This document shows, piece by piece, positions 37,615-46,699 of a stretch of DNA of 64,000 bases. How positions within the stretch are numbered: the stretch's first letter is position 1; every line of letters starts with the position of its first letter. Under the pieces are notes generated by a model. The model saw nothing but the letters and a program-made list of their open reading frames with translations. It searched no databases and was not told the DNA's origin. The position numbers and the translations under genes are program-made. The stretch is from positions 310,001-374,000 of the forward strand of contig NZ_FNOV01000003.1 of the NCBI RefSeq assembly GCF_900107135.1, written 5' to 3'. This DNA comes from Hymenobacter psychrophilus. GTDB lineage: Bacteria > Bacteroidota > Bacteroidia > Cytophagales > Hymenobacteraceae.

Positions 37615-37622
37615 TACTTTTG
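37615..37622 (+). promoter_or_regulatory. -7 box TACTTTTG of the TonB-dependent receptor gene
   Basis: It matches TAnnTTTG 22 bp before the receptor ATG. No clear TTG at -33. Confidence 0.5.
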
Positions 37623-37644
37623 TAAAACCCTTTTCGAGCTTTGT

Positions 37645-40476
37645 ATGCAACGCACGTTTATCCTGTTTTTCCTGCTGCTAATCAGCTCCCTGGCCTGGGC
37701 TCAGCAAGCCACCCTGCGCGGAACGATTCGTGATAAAAAGACCGGTGAGGGCGCCATCGGGGCCACCGTCATCATCACCGGCACCACCCAGGCCGCCCCC
37801 GTAGAGCTCGACGGCACGTACCGGCTCCTGGCCGCGCCGGGCACCTATACCATTAGTGTGCAATCTATTGGCTACAAGGCGCTTACTTTCCCCGGCACGG
37901 TGCTGCGTGAGGGCGAGACGACCACCCTCAACGGCTCGCTCGAAGAAAGCAGCCAGAGCCTGGGCGAAGTGGTGGTGACGGGCCAGAAGCAGACCGGCAC
38001 CGAGGTGGCCCTGCTCCAGGACCTGAAGAAATCGGAAGTGGTGGTGAGCGGTATGAGCTCCGACCAGATTGTGAAGACGCTGGACCGCGACGCGGCCGAG
38101 GTGGTCAAGCGCATTCCGGGCGTCACCATCCAGAACAACTCCTTTATTGTTATCCGGGGGCTGGCCGAGCGCTACAACACCGTAATGCTCAACGACGCCC
38201 TCACGCCTTCGTCGGAAGTCGATACGCGCTCCTTCTCATTCGATATTCTGCCTTCGTCGGTGATTGACCGGATTCTGATTTTCAAGTCGGGCGCGCCGGA
38301 GTTGCCGGGCGAGTTTGGCGGCGGCGTGGTGAAGGTGTACACTAAAAACTCGGTGCTCGAAAACTCCACCAGCCTGTCGGTATCGGCCTGGCACCGGGCG
38401 GGTACCACGTTTAAGAGCGGCTACCAGCAGAGCCCGCAGCGCAGCAGCACCGACTGGGTAGGCTACGACGGCGGCGAGCGGAAAATGCCCACTACCATCG
38501 GCACCGAACCCTACAACAGCCAGAACCCGCTCAGCGACGCCCAACTGCTGCAGGCCGCCCGCGCCCTCGACAACCGCTGGAAGCCCACGCTCAGCACGGC
38601 CCTGCCCGACCTGCGGGCCTCGCTGGGCCTCACGCGCAAGTATGAGCTGGGCCACGCCCAGCTGAGCAACGTTACGTCGGTATCATACTCAAACACCCAC
38701 CAGCAGTATCAGGTGCAACGGCAGCGGCTGGAAACCGGCACCGGCGCTTTTAAATACAACTACACCGACGAACAGGCCCAGACCGCCAGCCGGCTGGGCG
38801 TGATTCATAACTGGCAGGCCCGCTTCAACGACTACAACCGGATTGAATTTCGCAACTTCCTCAACCAGTACGGCACCGATGAGGTAACCCACCGCACGGG
38901 CCTCGATTTTGCCCAGGGCGGCGACGGCCGGACCCGCGACAACCACGCGCTACACTACCAGAGCCGCACCATTTACTCGGGCCAGTTGGCCGGCACCCAC
39001 GAGCTGGGCGCGGCTAAAAACTCGACCCTGACCTGGCAGACGGGCTATAACTACGTGTTCCGCAACGAGCCCGATTACCGCCGCTACCGCACCGGCAGCG
39101 ACGTACCGCTTTCCGGTGAAGAAGCGCGGCCTTTGCAGGTGGAAATCAGCCCGATTGGCTCCCAGCAGGATGTATCGTCGTACTACTCGCGGCTGCGCGA
39201 GAACACCTACATGGGCAGCGGCCAGTGGGAGCAGCGCCTGGGCGGCCGCGACACCACCCGCGAAAGCCAGTACAAGCTGCGCGCCGGTTTCTACACCGAA
39301 TACAAGGAGCGCACCTACGCCAGCCGCTTCTTCTCCTACGTGCCGGCCCGGCCCTCGCGCTTCAACTACGACCTGTTGCAGCTGCCGATTGAAACGATTT
39401 TCTCGCCCGAAAACATCGACCCTACCACTGGCTTCACGCTGCGCGAGGGCACCAGCGACCAGGACAGCTACACGGCCGATAACCTGCTGGCGGCCGGCTA
39501 CCTGAGCGCCGTGGCCCCCCTTTCGGACCAACTCAACGTGTCGGGCGGGGTGCGCATGGAGTACAACCGCAAGTTTCTGCGCTCGGGCCAGGCCAGTGCC
39601 GCGCCCTACGAGGAGCAGCGCACCTTTTTCCTGCCCTCGCTCAACAGCACCTACAACTTCAACCTGCGCAGCCTGCTACGGCTGGCGGGCAGCGTCACGC
39701 TCAACCGCCCCGAGTTCCGGGAGGTGGCCGACTACGCCTACTACGATTTCAACAACGACGCCCTGATCCGGGGCAACCGCGAGCTGCGCACGGCTAAAAT
39801 CTACAACGCCGACCTGCGCTACGAGTTCTACCCCACCAAGGCCGAACTGCTGTCGGTGGGCGTGTTCTACAAGAAGTTCACCGACGCCATCGAGCAGGTA
39901 ACCGCCTCCATTCCGGGGGGCGCGCTGGAGCTGGGCTTTGCCAACGCCCCCAACGCCTACGATGTGGGCGTGGAAGTAGAAGCCCGCAAAGGCCTGGCTG
40001 ACATCACCGAAAACAAGTTTTTGCAGCGCTTCGCCTTCGTGCTGAACGCCTCGCTGATCAAGAGCCGGGTAACGCTGAGCGACGACGAGCAGGTGGCTGG
40101 CAACCTCAACCAGCGGGCCCTGCAGGGCCAGTCGCCCTACGTGGTGAACACGGGCGTTTTTTACCAGGATGATGCGCAGGGCTGGCAGGTATCGGCCCAG
40201 TACAACGTCATTGGCCCGCGGATTCTGTTCGCCAGCAGCAACACCCAGAACTTCACCATTTTCGAGCTTTCCCGCCACGTCATCGACCTGGCCGCCACCA
40301 AAAGCGTGGGCGAGCACCTGAGCGTGCGCGTGGGTATCCAGGATTTACTCAACCAGTACACCCGCCAGTACTACGATTCGAACCGCGACGGCAAAATCAC
40401 GGCCGCCGACAACGGCTCCTTTGCCCGTTACCGCCGCGGCCAGTACTCCACCGTGGGCCTGACCTACCGGTTTTAA
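37645..40476 (+). CDS. TonB-dependent outer-membrane receptor
   Basis: 943 aa. After the signal peptide (end at AWAQ) comes a carboxypeptidase-regulatory-like beta domain (about 22-105), then the plug (about 125-230: LDRDAAEVVKRIPGVTIQNN, FIVIRGLAERYNTVMLND) and a 22-strand barrel ending in RRGQYSTVGLTYRF with a terminal Phe. It takes up a large substrate across the outer membrane using TonB energy. It is not SusC-like in length, and no SusD partner follows. The next gene, 172 bp on, encodes a T9SS-sorted surface protein that may bind the same substrate. The substrate cannot be named. Confidence 0.92.
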   Translation: MQRTFILFFLLLISSLAWAQQATLRGTIRDKKTGEGAIGATVIITGTTQAAPVELDGTYRLLAAPGTYTISVQSIGYKALTFPGTVLREGETTTLNGSLEESSQSLGEVVVTGQKQTGTEVALLQDLKKSEVVVSGMSSDQIVKTLDRDAAEVVKRIPGVTIQNNSFIVIRGLAERYNTVMLNDALTPSSEVDTRSFSFDILPSSVIDRILIFKSGAPELPGEFGGGVVKVYTKNSVLENSTSLSVSAWHRAGTTFKSGYQQSPQRSSTDWVGYDGGERKMPTTIGTEPYNSQNPLSDAQLLQAARALDNRWKPTLSTALPDLRASLGLTRKYELGHAQLSNVTSVSYSNTHQQYQVQRQRLETGTGAFKYNYTDEQAQTASRLGVIHNWQARFNDYNRIEFRNFLNQYGTDEVTHRTGLDFAQGGDGRTRDNHALHYQSRTIYSGQLAGTHELGAAKNSTLTWQTGYNYVFRNEPDYRRYRTGSDVPLSGEEARPLQVEISPIGSQQDVSSYYSRLRENTYMGSGQWEQRLGGRDTTRESQYKLRAGFYTEYKERTYASRFFSYVPARPSRFNYDLLQLPIETIFSPENIDPTTGFTLREGTSDQDSYTADNLLAAGYLSAVAPLSDQLNVSGGVRMEYNRKFLRSGQASAAPYEEQRTFFLPSLNSTYNFNLRSLLRLAGSVTLNRPEFREVADYAYYDFNNDALIRGNRELRTAKIYNADLRYEFYPTKAELLSVGVFYKKFTDAIEQVTASIPGGALELGFANAPNAYDVGVEVEARKGLADITENKFLQRFAFVLNASLIKSRVTLSDDEQVAGNLNQRALQGQSPYVVNTGVFYQDDAQGWQVSAQYNVIGPRILFASSNTQNFTIFELSRHVIDLAATKSVGEHLSVRVGIQDLLNQYTRQYYDSNRDGKITAADNGSFARYRRGQYSTVGLTYRF

Positions 40477-40477
40477 G

Positions 40478-40504
40478 TAGGGGCGGGGGCAAGCCCCGCC
40501 CCTA
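40478..40504. repeat. GC-rich hairpin TAGGGGCGGGG, compact copy
   Basis: A perfect 11-bp stem with a 5-nt loop, directly after the receptor stop codon. It is equivalent to one arm of the 34033-34127 element. Confidence 0.7.
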
Positions 40505-40648
40505 CCCGTTCGACTACCTGGCGCCCAGCAGAAGATAACCCTGGCGTAACCCAATGATAACGGCCCGCTAACGCCTTTGCCCTACCCGTACCGGACCTTT
40601 GCCCGGCAAGCCATTCACTTATTCCTTTCTGTTTTTTTTCTTATTCCG

Positions 40649-42325
40649 ATGAAGAAAATTGTACTCTCGCTGGCCCTGGCCGCGGCCGTTGTGGCCGGCA
40701 CTACTTCCGCCACCCAGGCCCAAACCGCCTGCCCCGTGGCCCCGGCGCCGGTCGAAGTGTCGGGTTCGATTAGCACTAACACCACCTGGACGGCCGACAA
40801 GGTATACCTGCTCCGGGGCTTCGTATTCGTGGAAAGCGGCGCCACGCTCACCATTCAGCCGGGCACCATCATCAAGGGTGATAAGGCGTCGAAGGGCACG
40901 CTCACCATCAAACAGGGAGCTAAAATTGACGCTCGCGGCACGGCGGCCAAACCAATAGTATTCACCTCGAACCAGGCCCCCGGCGAGCGGGAACGGGGCG
41001 ACTGGGGCGGCGTAATTCTGGCTGGCAAGGCGCCCCAGAACATTCCGCCGGCCCCGGGCCAGCCACTGCCCAAAATTGAGGGCGGCCTGACCCCCGAAAC
41101 GTATTTCGGCGGCACCGACCCCAACGACAACTCGGGCACGCTGCAGTACGTGCGCATCGAGTTTCCGGGCGTGGCTTTCACGACCGACAACGAGATTAAC
41201 GGCCTGACGCTGGCCGGCGTGGGGGCGGGTACTACCATCGACCACATTCAGGTTTCCTACTCCGGCGACGACTCGTTTGAGTGGTTCGGCGGCACGGTGA
41301 ATGCCAAGTACCTGGTGGCCTTCCGCGGCACCGACGACGAGTGGGACACCGACAACGGTTTTACCGGCAAGGTGCAGTTCGGCGTGGCCCTGCGCGACCC
41401 CAACATCGCCGACGTATCGGGCTCCAACGGCTTCGAGTCGGATAACGATGCCAACGGCACGACCAATGGCCCGCAAACGGCACCGGTGTTCTCCAACATC
41501 AGCAACTTTATTGCCCCCACTACCGGCACGCTCAACAACAATTACAAGCGTGGTATGCACATCCGGCGCAATTCGGCCCTGAGCGTGTACAACTCGGTTA
41601 TCTCGGGCTATCCGGTGGGCCTGCTGCTCGATGCCTCGGCCAGCGAGGGCAACGCCGCCAGCGGGGCGCTGCAGCTGCGCAACAACGTGTTTGCCGGCTA
41701 CACCGATGCCCGCGTGGCCAACGTGAATACGGGCAGCACCTACGATGCGAAGAAATTTCTGGCCGACAATGGCAATGACCTGACCTCGTCCGTAGCCGAC
41801 CTGAATCTGGCCACCGAGAACTTCAACCTGACCAGCCCGTTCTTCCAGCCTAAAAGCGGCTCGAAGCTGGGCGCCGGGGCCGCCTTTACGGGCAAGGCCG
41901 CCGATGCGTTTTTCGATAAGGTGAGCTACCGCGGGGCCTTCGCGCCGGAGGGTACCACGGGTGCCAACACCGGCAACTGGGCCACCGGCTGGACCAACTT
42001 CAACCCCCAGATTACCTGCTACAACGCCCCCGGCGTAACGACGGGCACGGCCAAAGCCACCGACCAGGTGCAGCAACTGGCCGTGGTACCGAACCCCAGC
42101 ACCGGCCCGGCCGAGCTGCGCTTCGGCCTGCGCCGCGGTGCCGTGGCCACCGTGCAGGTGTTCGACCTGACCGGCCGCCAAGTAGCCACCGTGCTGGCCG
42201 ACGGCAAGCTAAGCGCCGGCGACCAGGCCCTGTGCCTGCCCGATAACCTGCAGGCCGGCGTGTACCTGGCCACGGTCGTCACCAACGAAACCCGCCAGTC
42301 GGTGCGCTTTGTGGTGGTGAAATAA
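40649..42325 (+). CDS. T9SS-sorted surface protein with beta-helix-like repeats
   Basis: 558 aa. A signal peptide (to about ATQAQT) is followed by a repetitive beta-rich domain with GATLTIQPGTIIKGDKAS, KIDARGTAAKPIVFTSN, RGDWGGVILAG and IDHIQVSYSGDDSFEWFGG, the pattern of right-handed beta-helix surface proteins of Bacteroidota. The last about 75 residues (VVPNPSTGPAELRF, QVFDLTGRQV, LQAGVYLATV, VRFVVVK) are a type A T9SS sorting domain. It follows a TonB-dependent receptor, and this pairing suggests a surface-exposed partner for uptake. No ligand can be named. Confidence 0.85.
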   Translation: MKKIVLSLALAAAVVAGTTSATQAQTACPVAPAPVEVSGSISTNTTWTADKVYLLRGFVFVESGATLTIQPGTIIKGDKASKGTLTIKQGAKIDARGTAAKPIVFTSNQAPGERERGDWGGVILAGKAPQNIPPAPGQPLPKIEGGLTPETYFGGTDPNDNSGTLQYVRIEFPGVAFTTDNEINGLTLAGVGAGTTIDHIQVSYSGDDSFEWFGGTVNAKYLVAFRGTDDEWDTDNGFTGKVQFGVALRDPNIADVSGSNGFESDNDANGTTNGPQTAPVFSNISNFIAPTTGTLNNNYKRGMHIRRNSALSVYNSVISGYPVGLLLDASASEGNAASGALQLRNNVFAGYTDARVANVNTGSTYDAKKFLADNGNDLTSSVADLNLATENFNLTSPFFQPKSGSKLGAGAAFTGKAADAFFDKVSYRGAFAPEGTTGANTGNWATGWTNFNPQITCYNAPGVTTGTAKATDQVQQLAVVPNPSTGPAELRFGLRRGAVATVQVFDLTGRQVATVLADGKLSAGDQALCLPDNLQAGVYLATVVTNETRQSVRFVVVK

Positions 42326-42489
42326 TCAATTTATATTCTGATTATAAGGCATGAACGGCTTTCTCATGCATTGATTTAACCAACTGTCAGCTATTCGCTC
42401 CTATCCGTTTTTATGGCAACCACCTGCAAGTCGATGTCTTAGAAACTAACTCCCAAGTATTCTACCCCGATACTTATTCAGCTTATCCG

Positions 42490-42515
42490 AGCCGGCTGCC
42501 CCAAGGCAGCCGGCT
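42490..42515. terminator. Hairpin between the converging 40.6-kb and 42.6-kb genes
   Basis: An 11-bp stem (42490-42500 with 42505-42515), loop CCAA, tail TTGCT; a weak terminator that could serve either strand. Confidence 0.5.
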
Positions 42516-42591
42516 TTGCTGTAGGCAGGTACTGGAGGCGCAGCTAATCCGGCCCGCCTTGGTAGCTCCTGGCGCTTGTACAGACACGTGC

Positions 42592-44007
42592 TTAAGCCGA
42601 CCGTCGCAGCTGCCACAGTTGCAGCAGCAGCAGCAGGGCCACGGCTCCTGCTCCCCATACTAGCACGGCAGTTTCGGGCAGCCAGCGGGCCAGGGCGGCG
42701 TGCAGGGCAGCCAGCCCCAGCCCAAAGCCAACCAGCTGGGCGGCCCAGGTGCGCCAAGGCAGCAGCTCCGGCCAGGGTCGGTTCAGCAGACGTGCAGTGC
42801 AGCCCAGGTAGTAGGCCGCCTGGCACCAGGTACTGATGACGAAAGCCAGCGCTACGCCGCCCAGCCCCAGCCAGCGGTAGAGCGGGTACATCAGCAGCAA
42901 AGCCAGGGCCAGATCGAGCACGGCCCCGGTGCTGATGGTGCGGCCCTGGGCTTTGTGCTGCAGCAAGGCCGTGAAGTTGTAGGCCCGCAGCGGCAGCACC
43001 AGCGAAGAGAGCAGAAACAGCGGCACGGCGGCATCGTAGCGGTGGGCAAACACCACCCCAAACAGCTCGTGGCGGAACAGCACCAGAAAAAAGAACAGCG
43101 GGAATACCAGCCGCCCCAGCCAGCCAGCCGTGTGCCGCAACAGGCGCACCCGCTCGGCGTCGGGCAGCTGTGGCTCGCCGAAATGTAGTAGCAGGGCGCT
43201 GCCGGCCGCCCCCAGCAGCAGCGGCAGAAACGGCACATCGAGGGTCCCATTGAAGTAGAGCGCAAATAAGGCCGCCGGCAGCAGGAAGTTCAGCGCCAGC
43301 TTGTCGGCCCACCGAAACAGCACCTGTACTACCTCATTGAAAGCCGTATGCAGCCACAGTTGCCGCACACCGGCAGGCAGTGGCACCAGCCTGGTGGCAC
43401 TCGCCGCCCGGTACTGCCGGCCCGCCAGGTAGCCCAGCGCCGCCAGCCGCAACGCGTTGCCCAGCAGCAGTCCACTCATCATCTGTCCGGCGCTCAACCA
43501 GCTGTGCACGAGTGCTCCGTGGCCCAGCACGAACAGCGCAGCATAACCGATGCTCACTAGCGCCACGGCCCGGAAACGGCGTTTCAACAGCACGTAAGCT
43601 TCCAGTACGGCCACCGGCATATTCAGCAGCAGAAACGCCCCGGCCTGCCAGCGCGCAAAGGGCGAGCCGGTGTAGTGCTGGGCCAGCATGAGGCCAACGG
43701 CGCACAGGCTCACCCAGCATAGCAGCCCGGCCAGCCGGGGTATACTCAGGCGGCTTACCAGGGCATTAACCACTGCGGCCGGGTAAGTGAGCAGCAGCGT
43801 GGGCAGGCCCAGGCAGGCCACTACGTGCAACACCTGCCACTGCACCCAAAAACTCTGGTACAAGCCGTAGAAGGCCGGCGGGGTGCTGCGCGAAAGCCAC
43901 ACCAGTGCCACGACGCTTGCCAGCGTCGGGAAAAACCGAATCAGGAAGATGTACGCGCTAGTTCCCAGCAGCGTGCCGCTCGCGGGTGCTTCGGGCTTGC
44001 GCATCAC
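42592..44007 (-). CDS. Oligosaccharide flippase family membrane protein (second copy)
   Basis: 471 aa with about 12 hydrophobic helices and the MOP/Wzx architecture (LLGTSAYIFLIRFFPTLASV near the start). It probably flips lipid-linked oligosaccharides. The gene overlaps the 3' end of the upstream acyltransferase gene by 50 bp, so both are made together, suggesting a two-gene glycan module. It shows little visible similarity to the flippase at 8145-9644. Confidence 0.8.
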   Translation of the reverse strand: MMRKPEAPASGTLLGTSAYIFLIRFFPTLASVVALVWLSRSTPPAFYGLYQSFWVQWQVLHVVACLGLPTLLLTYPAAVVNALVSRLSIPRLAGLLCWVSLCAVGLMLAQHYTGSPFARWQAGAFLLLNMPVAVLEAYVLLKRRFRAVALVSIGYAALFVLGHGALVHSWLSAGQMMSGLLLGNALRLAALGYLAGRQYRAASATRLVPLPAGVRQLWLHTAFNEVVQVLFRWADKLALNFLLPAALFALYFNGTLDVPFLPLLLGAAGSALLLHFGEPQLPDAERVRLLRHTAGWLGRLVFPLFFFLVLFRHELFGVVFAHRYDAAVPLFLLSSLVLPLRAYNFTALLQHKAQGRTISTGAVLDLALALLLMYPLYRWLGLGGVALAFVISTWCQAAYYLGCTARLLNRPWPELLPWRTWAAQLVGFGLGLAALHAALARWLPETAVLVWGAGAVALLLLLQLWQLRRSA

Positions 44008-44503
44008 AATCAGCCGGGTCTAAGGTTCGTAATAAGCGGGCCGGGTTGCCCACCAGTACGCAGTGGCCCTGCGGGAAGCTGCGCGTTACGACGGCCCCGG
44101 CGCCTACCACCGTAAAGTCGCCCAGCTCGACGCCCGGCAGCACCACCGCACCCACGCCCAGCCAGCAGAAACTGCCGAGCCGCAGCGGCGCGGCCGGCAC
44201 GCTCAGGTCGTTGGCCACAGCATCATGGTTGGCTGAAATCAGCGCCACCCGCGGGCCAAGGTTGGTAAAATCGCCCACGTAGATGCCGTTGTCGGCGTTG
44301 ATGTAGACGCCGGGCGAGTCGCCGGGGAAAGTACCGCGCCCTACCTGCAGCCGTCCGGGGTTGCGGATGGTGCTGGTATGATGCACCGCCCAGCCCACCT
44401 GCGCATTTTGCCGCAGCAGCCGCCGGAATAGCAGGTCGAGGACGTAAAAGCTCAGCGGCATTTCCGGCCGCAGTTTCAGCACACGACAGAGCAACTTTTT
44501 CAT
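43958..44503 (-). CDS. Left-handed beta-helix acyltransferase
   Basis: 181 aa. The hexapeptide-repeat fold of sugar O-/N-acetyltransferases is clear: VGRGTFPGDSPGVYINADNG, FTNLGPRVALISANHD (with the likely catalytic His), LRLGSFCWLGVGAVVLPGV and VVGAGAVVTRSFPQG, ending with VGNPARLL. It probably acetylates a sugar of the glycan moved by the flippase encoded in the overlapping next gene. The 50-bp overlap is longer than usual. Confidence 0.85.
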   Translation of the reverse strand: MKKLLCRVLKLRPEMPLSFYVLDLLFRRLLRQNAQVGWAVHHTSTIRNPGRLQVGRGTFPGDSPGVYINADNGIYVGDFTNLGPRVALISANHDAVANDLSVPAAPLRLGSFCWLGVGAVVLPGVELGDFTVVGAGAVVTRSFPQGHCVLVGNPARLLRTLDPADCDAQARSTRERHAAGN

Positions 44504-44647
44504 CAGGTCGGAAAGAAGAGAAAAAGCAGAAGTGAAAATAGCGGGCGAATCGAGCCGAGTTTATATCTGATCAACCAAGCGAGCCCAGGCCCAGCTTCAC
44601 GCCAGTTGGCAGCCCGAACATCAACGCATCGGCTCGCCAATTTGGCC

Positions 44648-45628
44648 CTAGCTAATCGGCACCTTGCGCAGGATGGCTTCAATCATATCCTGGGTGCGGA
44701 CGCCATCGGCCTCGGCTTCGTAGTTGAGCAGGATGCGGTGGTTGAGCACATCGGCGGCCACGTCCTTGATATCTTCGGGCAGCACGTAGTCGCGCTCATC
44801 CAGAAAGGCCACGGCCTTGGCCGCCCGGTGCAGGGCAATGCTGGCCCGCGGGCTCACCCCAAACTGCAGGTACTGCTGGAACTCGGCCAAGTCGTACTCG
44901 GCGGGCTTACGGGTGGCAAATACCAACTCAATAATGTATTTCTCCAGCGTCTCCGAAATCTGCACCTGGTTGATCTGGTGACGGATACCAAAGATATCAT
45001 CGCGGGTGAGCACCGGGCGCACATCATCGACGTAGCTCAGGTTAGCCATGCGCCGCATCACTTCCAGCTCGTCGGTTTTCTTGAGGTAATCGACATGCAC
45101 CTTCAGCATAAACCGGTCGACCTGGGCCTCGGGCAACGGGTAGGTGCCCTCCTGCTCCACCGGGTTCTGGGTGGCCAGCACCAGAAAGGGTAAATCGAGC
45201 GGATAGGTGGTTTCGCCGATGGTTACCTGCTTCTCCTGCATGGCTTCGAGCAGGGCGCTCTGCACCTTGGCCGGCGAGCGGTTCACCTCATCGGCCAGCA
45301 CCAGGTTGGCGAAAATCGGCCCCTTCTTCACCTCAAACTCCGAGCGGCTCTGGTTGTAAATCATGGTGCCCACCAAATCGGAAGGCAACAGGTCGGGCGT
45401 AAACTGCACCCGCTGGAAGTGCAGATGCAGCACCTTGGCCAGCGTGCTCACCGTAAGCGTTTTAGCTAGCCCCGGCACGCCCTCCAGCAGCACGTGCCCA
45501 CCAGTGAACAGCCCAATCAGCAGCCGATTGACCATGTACTGCTGGCCCACCACCACCTTGCTCACCTCAGCAAACGCCTGCCTGATTTTCTGCTGGTAAT
45601 CGTCGGGAGAAAGCATAGGGTCGGACAT
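44648..45628 (-). CDS. MoxR family AAA+ ATPase
   Basis: 326 aa. Walker A GVPGLAKT, Walker B LVLADEVNRSPAKVQSALLE, sensor ATQNPVEQEGTYPLPEAQVDRF and the C-terminal lid with GVSPRASIALHRAAKA are the MoxR hallmarks. Such ATPases act as chaperones, usually beside DUF58 and VWA-domain genes; none of these follows here, as the next gene downstream belongs to the glycan module. A near-consensus minus-strand -7 box TACCTTTA lies at 45662-45669. The start is ATG at 45628. Confidence 0.92.
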   Translation of the reverse strand: MSDPMLSPDDYQQKIRQAFAEVSKVVVGQQYMVNRLLIGLFTGGHVLLEGVPGLAKTLTVSTLAKVLHLHFQRVQFTPDLLPSDLVGTMIYNQSRSEFEVKKGPIFANLVLADEVNRSPAKVQSALLEAMQEKQVTIGETTYPLDLPFLVLATQNPVEQEGTYPLPEAQVDRFMLKVHVDYLKKTDELEVMRRMANLSYVDDVRPVLTRDDIFGIRHQINQVQISETLEKYIIELVFATRKPAEYDLAEFQQYLQFGVSPRASIALHRAAKAVAFLDERDYVLPEDIKDVAADVLNHRILLNYEAEADGVRTQDMIEAILRKVPIS

Positions 45629-45731
45629 AAGCACGAAACAGAAAAGCAGAAGCCAGAGCCTTAAAGGTAGAAATTTGGCTTCTTACAGACTCAGTTATGC
45701 CTGGTGATTTCGCTCCGGCAATGTGCCAAAC

Positions 45732-45765
45732 AAAAAAGCAGCCCCGCACTGGCGAAGCTGCTTTT
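45732..45765 (-). terminator. Terminator of the tRNA-Leu gene
   Basis: On the minus strand AAAAGCAGC pairs with GCTGCTTTT (9 bp), followed by further T. It lies just 3' of the tRNA. Confidence 0.75.
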
Positions 45766-45771
45766 CGAAAG

Positions 45772-45855
45772 TACCAGAGACGGGAATCGAACCCGTACTT
45801 CCTCACGGAAACGACAGTTTAAGTGTCGCGTGTCTACCAGTTTCACCACTCCGGC
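45772..45855 (-). tRNA. tRNA-Leu (anticodon TAA)
   Basis: 84 nt folding as a cloverleaf with a long variable arm, typical for leucine. The anticodon loop CTTAAAC sits on the stem CGACA/TGTCG, giving anticodon TAA. The acceptor stem GCCGGAG pairs with CTCTGGT; the discriminator is A. CCA is not encoded, so it would be added by the CCA enzyme. Confidence 0.92.
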
Positions 45856-45863
45856 TCAATCAG

Positions 45864-46348
45864 TTACAGATTTTTCCGCTTCTGATTTTTACCACGATAA
45901 TTATCAGTCAGCGCGTGGTAATTTGGACAAAGTAACTGCAAATTCACGAGACGATTGTCATTATTTACACCGTTAGCATGGTGAAGTTCCAGCGGTATTA
46001 GCTGCCCCAGCCATTCAGATGATGCGCAACGCTCGCACTTGTGCTACTTTAAGCTATACTCAATCAAACGCTTACGTAAGCGGAATGCAGAAACATATGT
46101 TGAATTCTCAACCAGAATGCCGTCCCAGGAAAAGGGCTTACCAAGCATTCTAAACCGCTCCCCTTGATGCCAACCCGCCTGGGGCTGATATCCAGCCCCA
46201 AACGGGCAATGCGGGTATGCACCGTTTTGTAGTTGCCCCCGGCCGGCACCAGCCCAATGCGGCCCAGCACCTGCCGCACCGAGAGGCTTTCGGCCACGGC
46301 CTGGCGGAAGTCATCGTCGGAGCAAGTGCACTTGCGGTGGTTGGCCAT
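45864..46348 (-). pseudogene. Decayed HNH endonuclease gene between two tRNAs
   Basis: The first part, from ATG at 46348, reads MANHRKCTCSDDDFRQAVAE and then VLGRIGLVPAGGNYKTVHTR, the N-terminus of a phage/mobile-type HNH protein. One base is missing near 46181-46184 (a run of four C on the minus strand); in the next frame the sequence continues as QGERFRMLGKPFSWDGILVE and LRKRLIEYSLK, then hits TAG at 46046-46044, then continues as HKCERCASSEWLG, LELHHANG and NDNRLVNLQLLCPNYHALTD to a TAA at 45866-45864. One zinc Cys of the usual CPNCH is Tyr. The three changes together say the gene is dead. Base composition is lower in GC than around. Confidence 0.8.
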
Positions 46349-46361
46349 ACCCCAAGAAACG

Positions 46362-46391
46362 AAAAAACCTGCCGGGTGGGGCAGGTTTTTT
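46362..46391 (-). terminator. Terminator of the tRNA-Gly gene
   Basis: A 12-bp perfect stem (46362-46373 with 46380-46391) with A6/T6 ends, just 3' of the tRNA on the minus strand. Confidence 0.9.
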
Positions 46392-46396
46392 CGTGT

Positions 46397-46472
46397 TGGA
46401 GCGGGAGACGAGGTTCGAACTCGCGACCTCGACCTTGGCAAGGTCGCGCTCTACCAGCTGAGCTACTCTCGC
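46397..46472 (-). tRNA. tRNA-Gly (anticodon GCC)
   Basis: 76 nt including an encoded CCA end. The anticodon loop TTGCCAA sits on the stem CGACC/GGTCG, giving GCC. D and T arms are standard. Odd point: the acceptor stem GCGAGAG faces CTCCCGC, giving an A-C mismatch at pair 4-69 where GCGGGAG would pair perfectly. Confidence 0.93.
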
Positions 46473-46507
46473 TTGAGATTCAAACGCCCTAGAGCGTTTT
46501 GGTGTGA

Positions 46508-46537
46508 CAAAGGTAGTACAACAATGCTTGCAGTCAA
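46508..46537 (-). promoter_or_regulatory. Promoter of the tRNA-Gly gene
   Basis: On the minus strand: TTG (46537-46535), 19-bp spacer, TACCTTTG (46515-46508), about 36 bp before the tRNA. A full match to the Bacteroidetes consensus. Confidence 0.75.
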
Positions 46538-46699
46538 GCCCCCGTTCTAAAAAAAGCCCCTAAAAACCCTCCTTAGCAGGCTTGTCGCCTGATTTTCAGG
46601 TAGAAAATTTTTCACCGGCAGGCTCAGTTATTGTCGAAACAGGCCCTGGCCCAGAAGCCCGGACAGCCAGAAGCTGCGCCGGACCTCCGGCCAGCCTCG

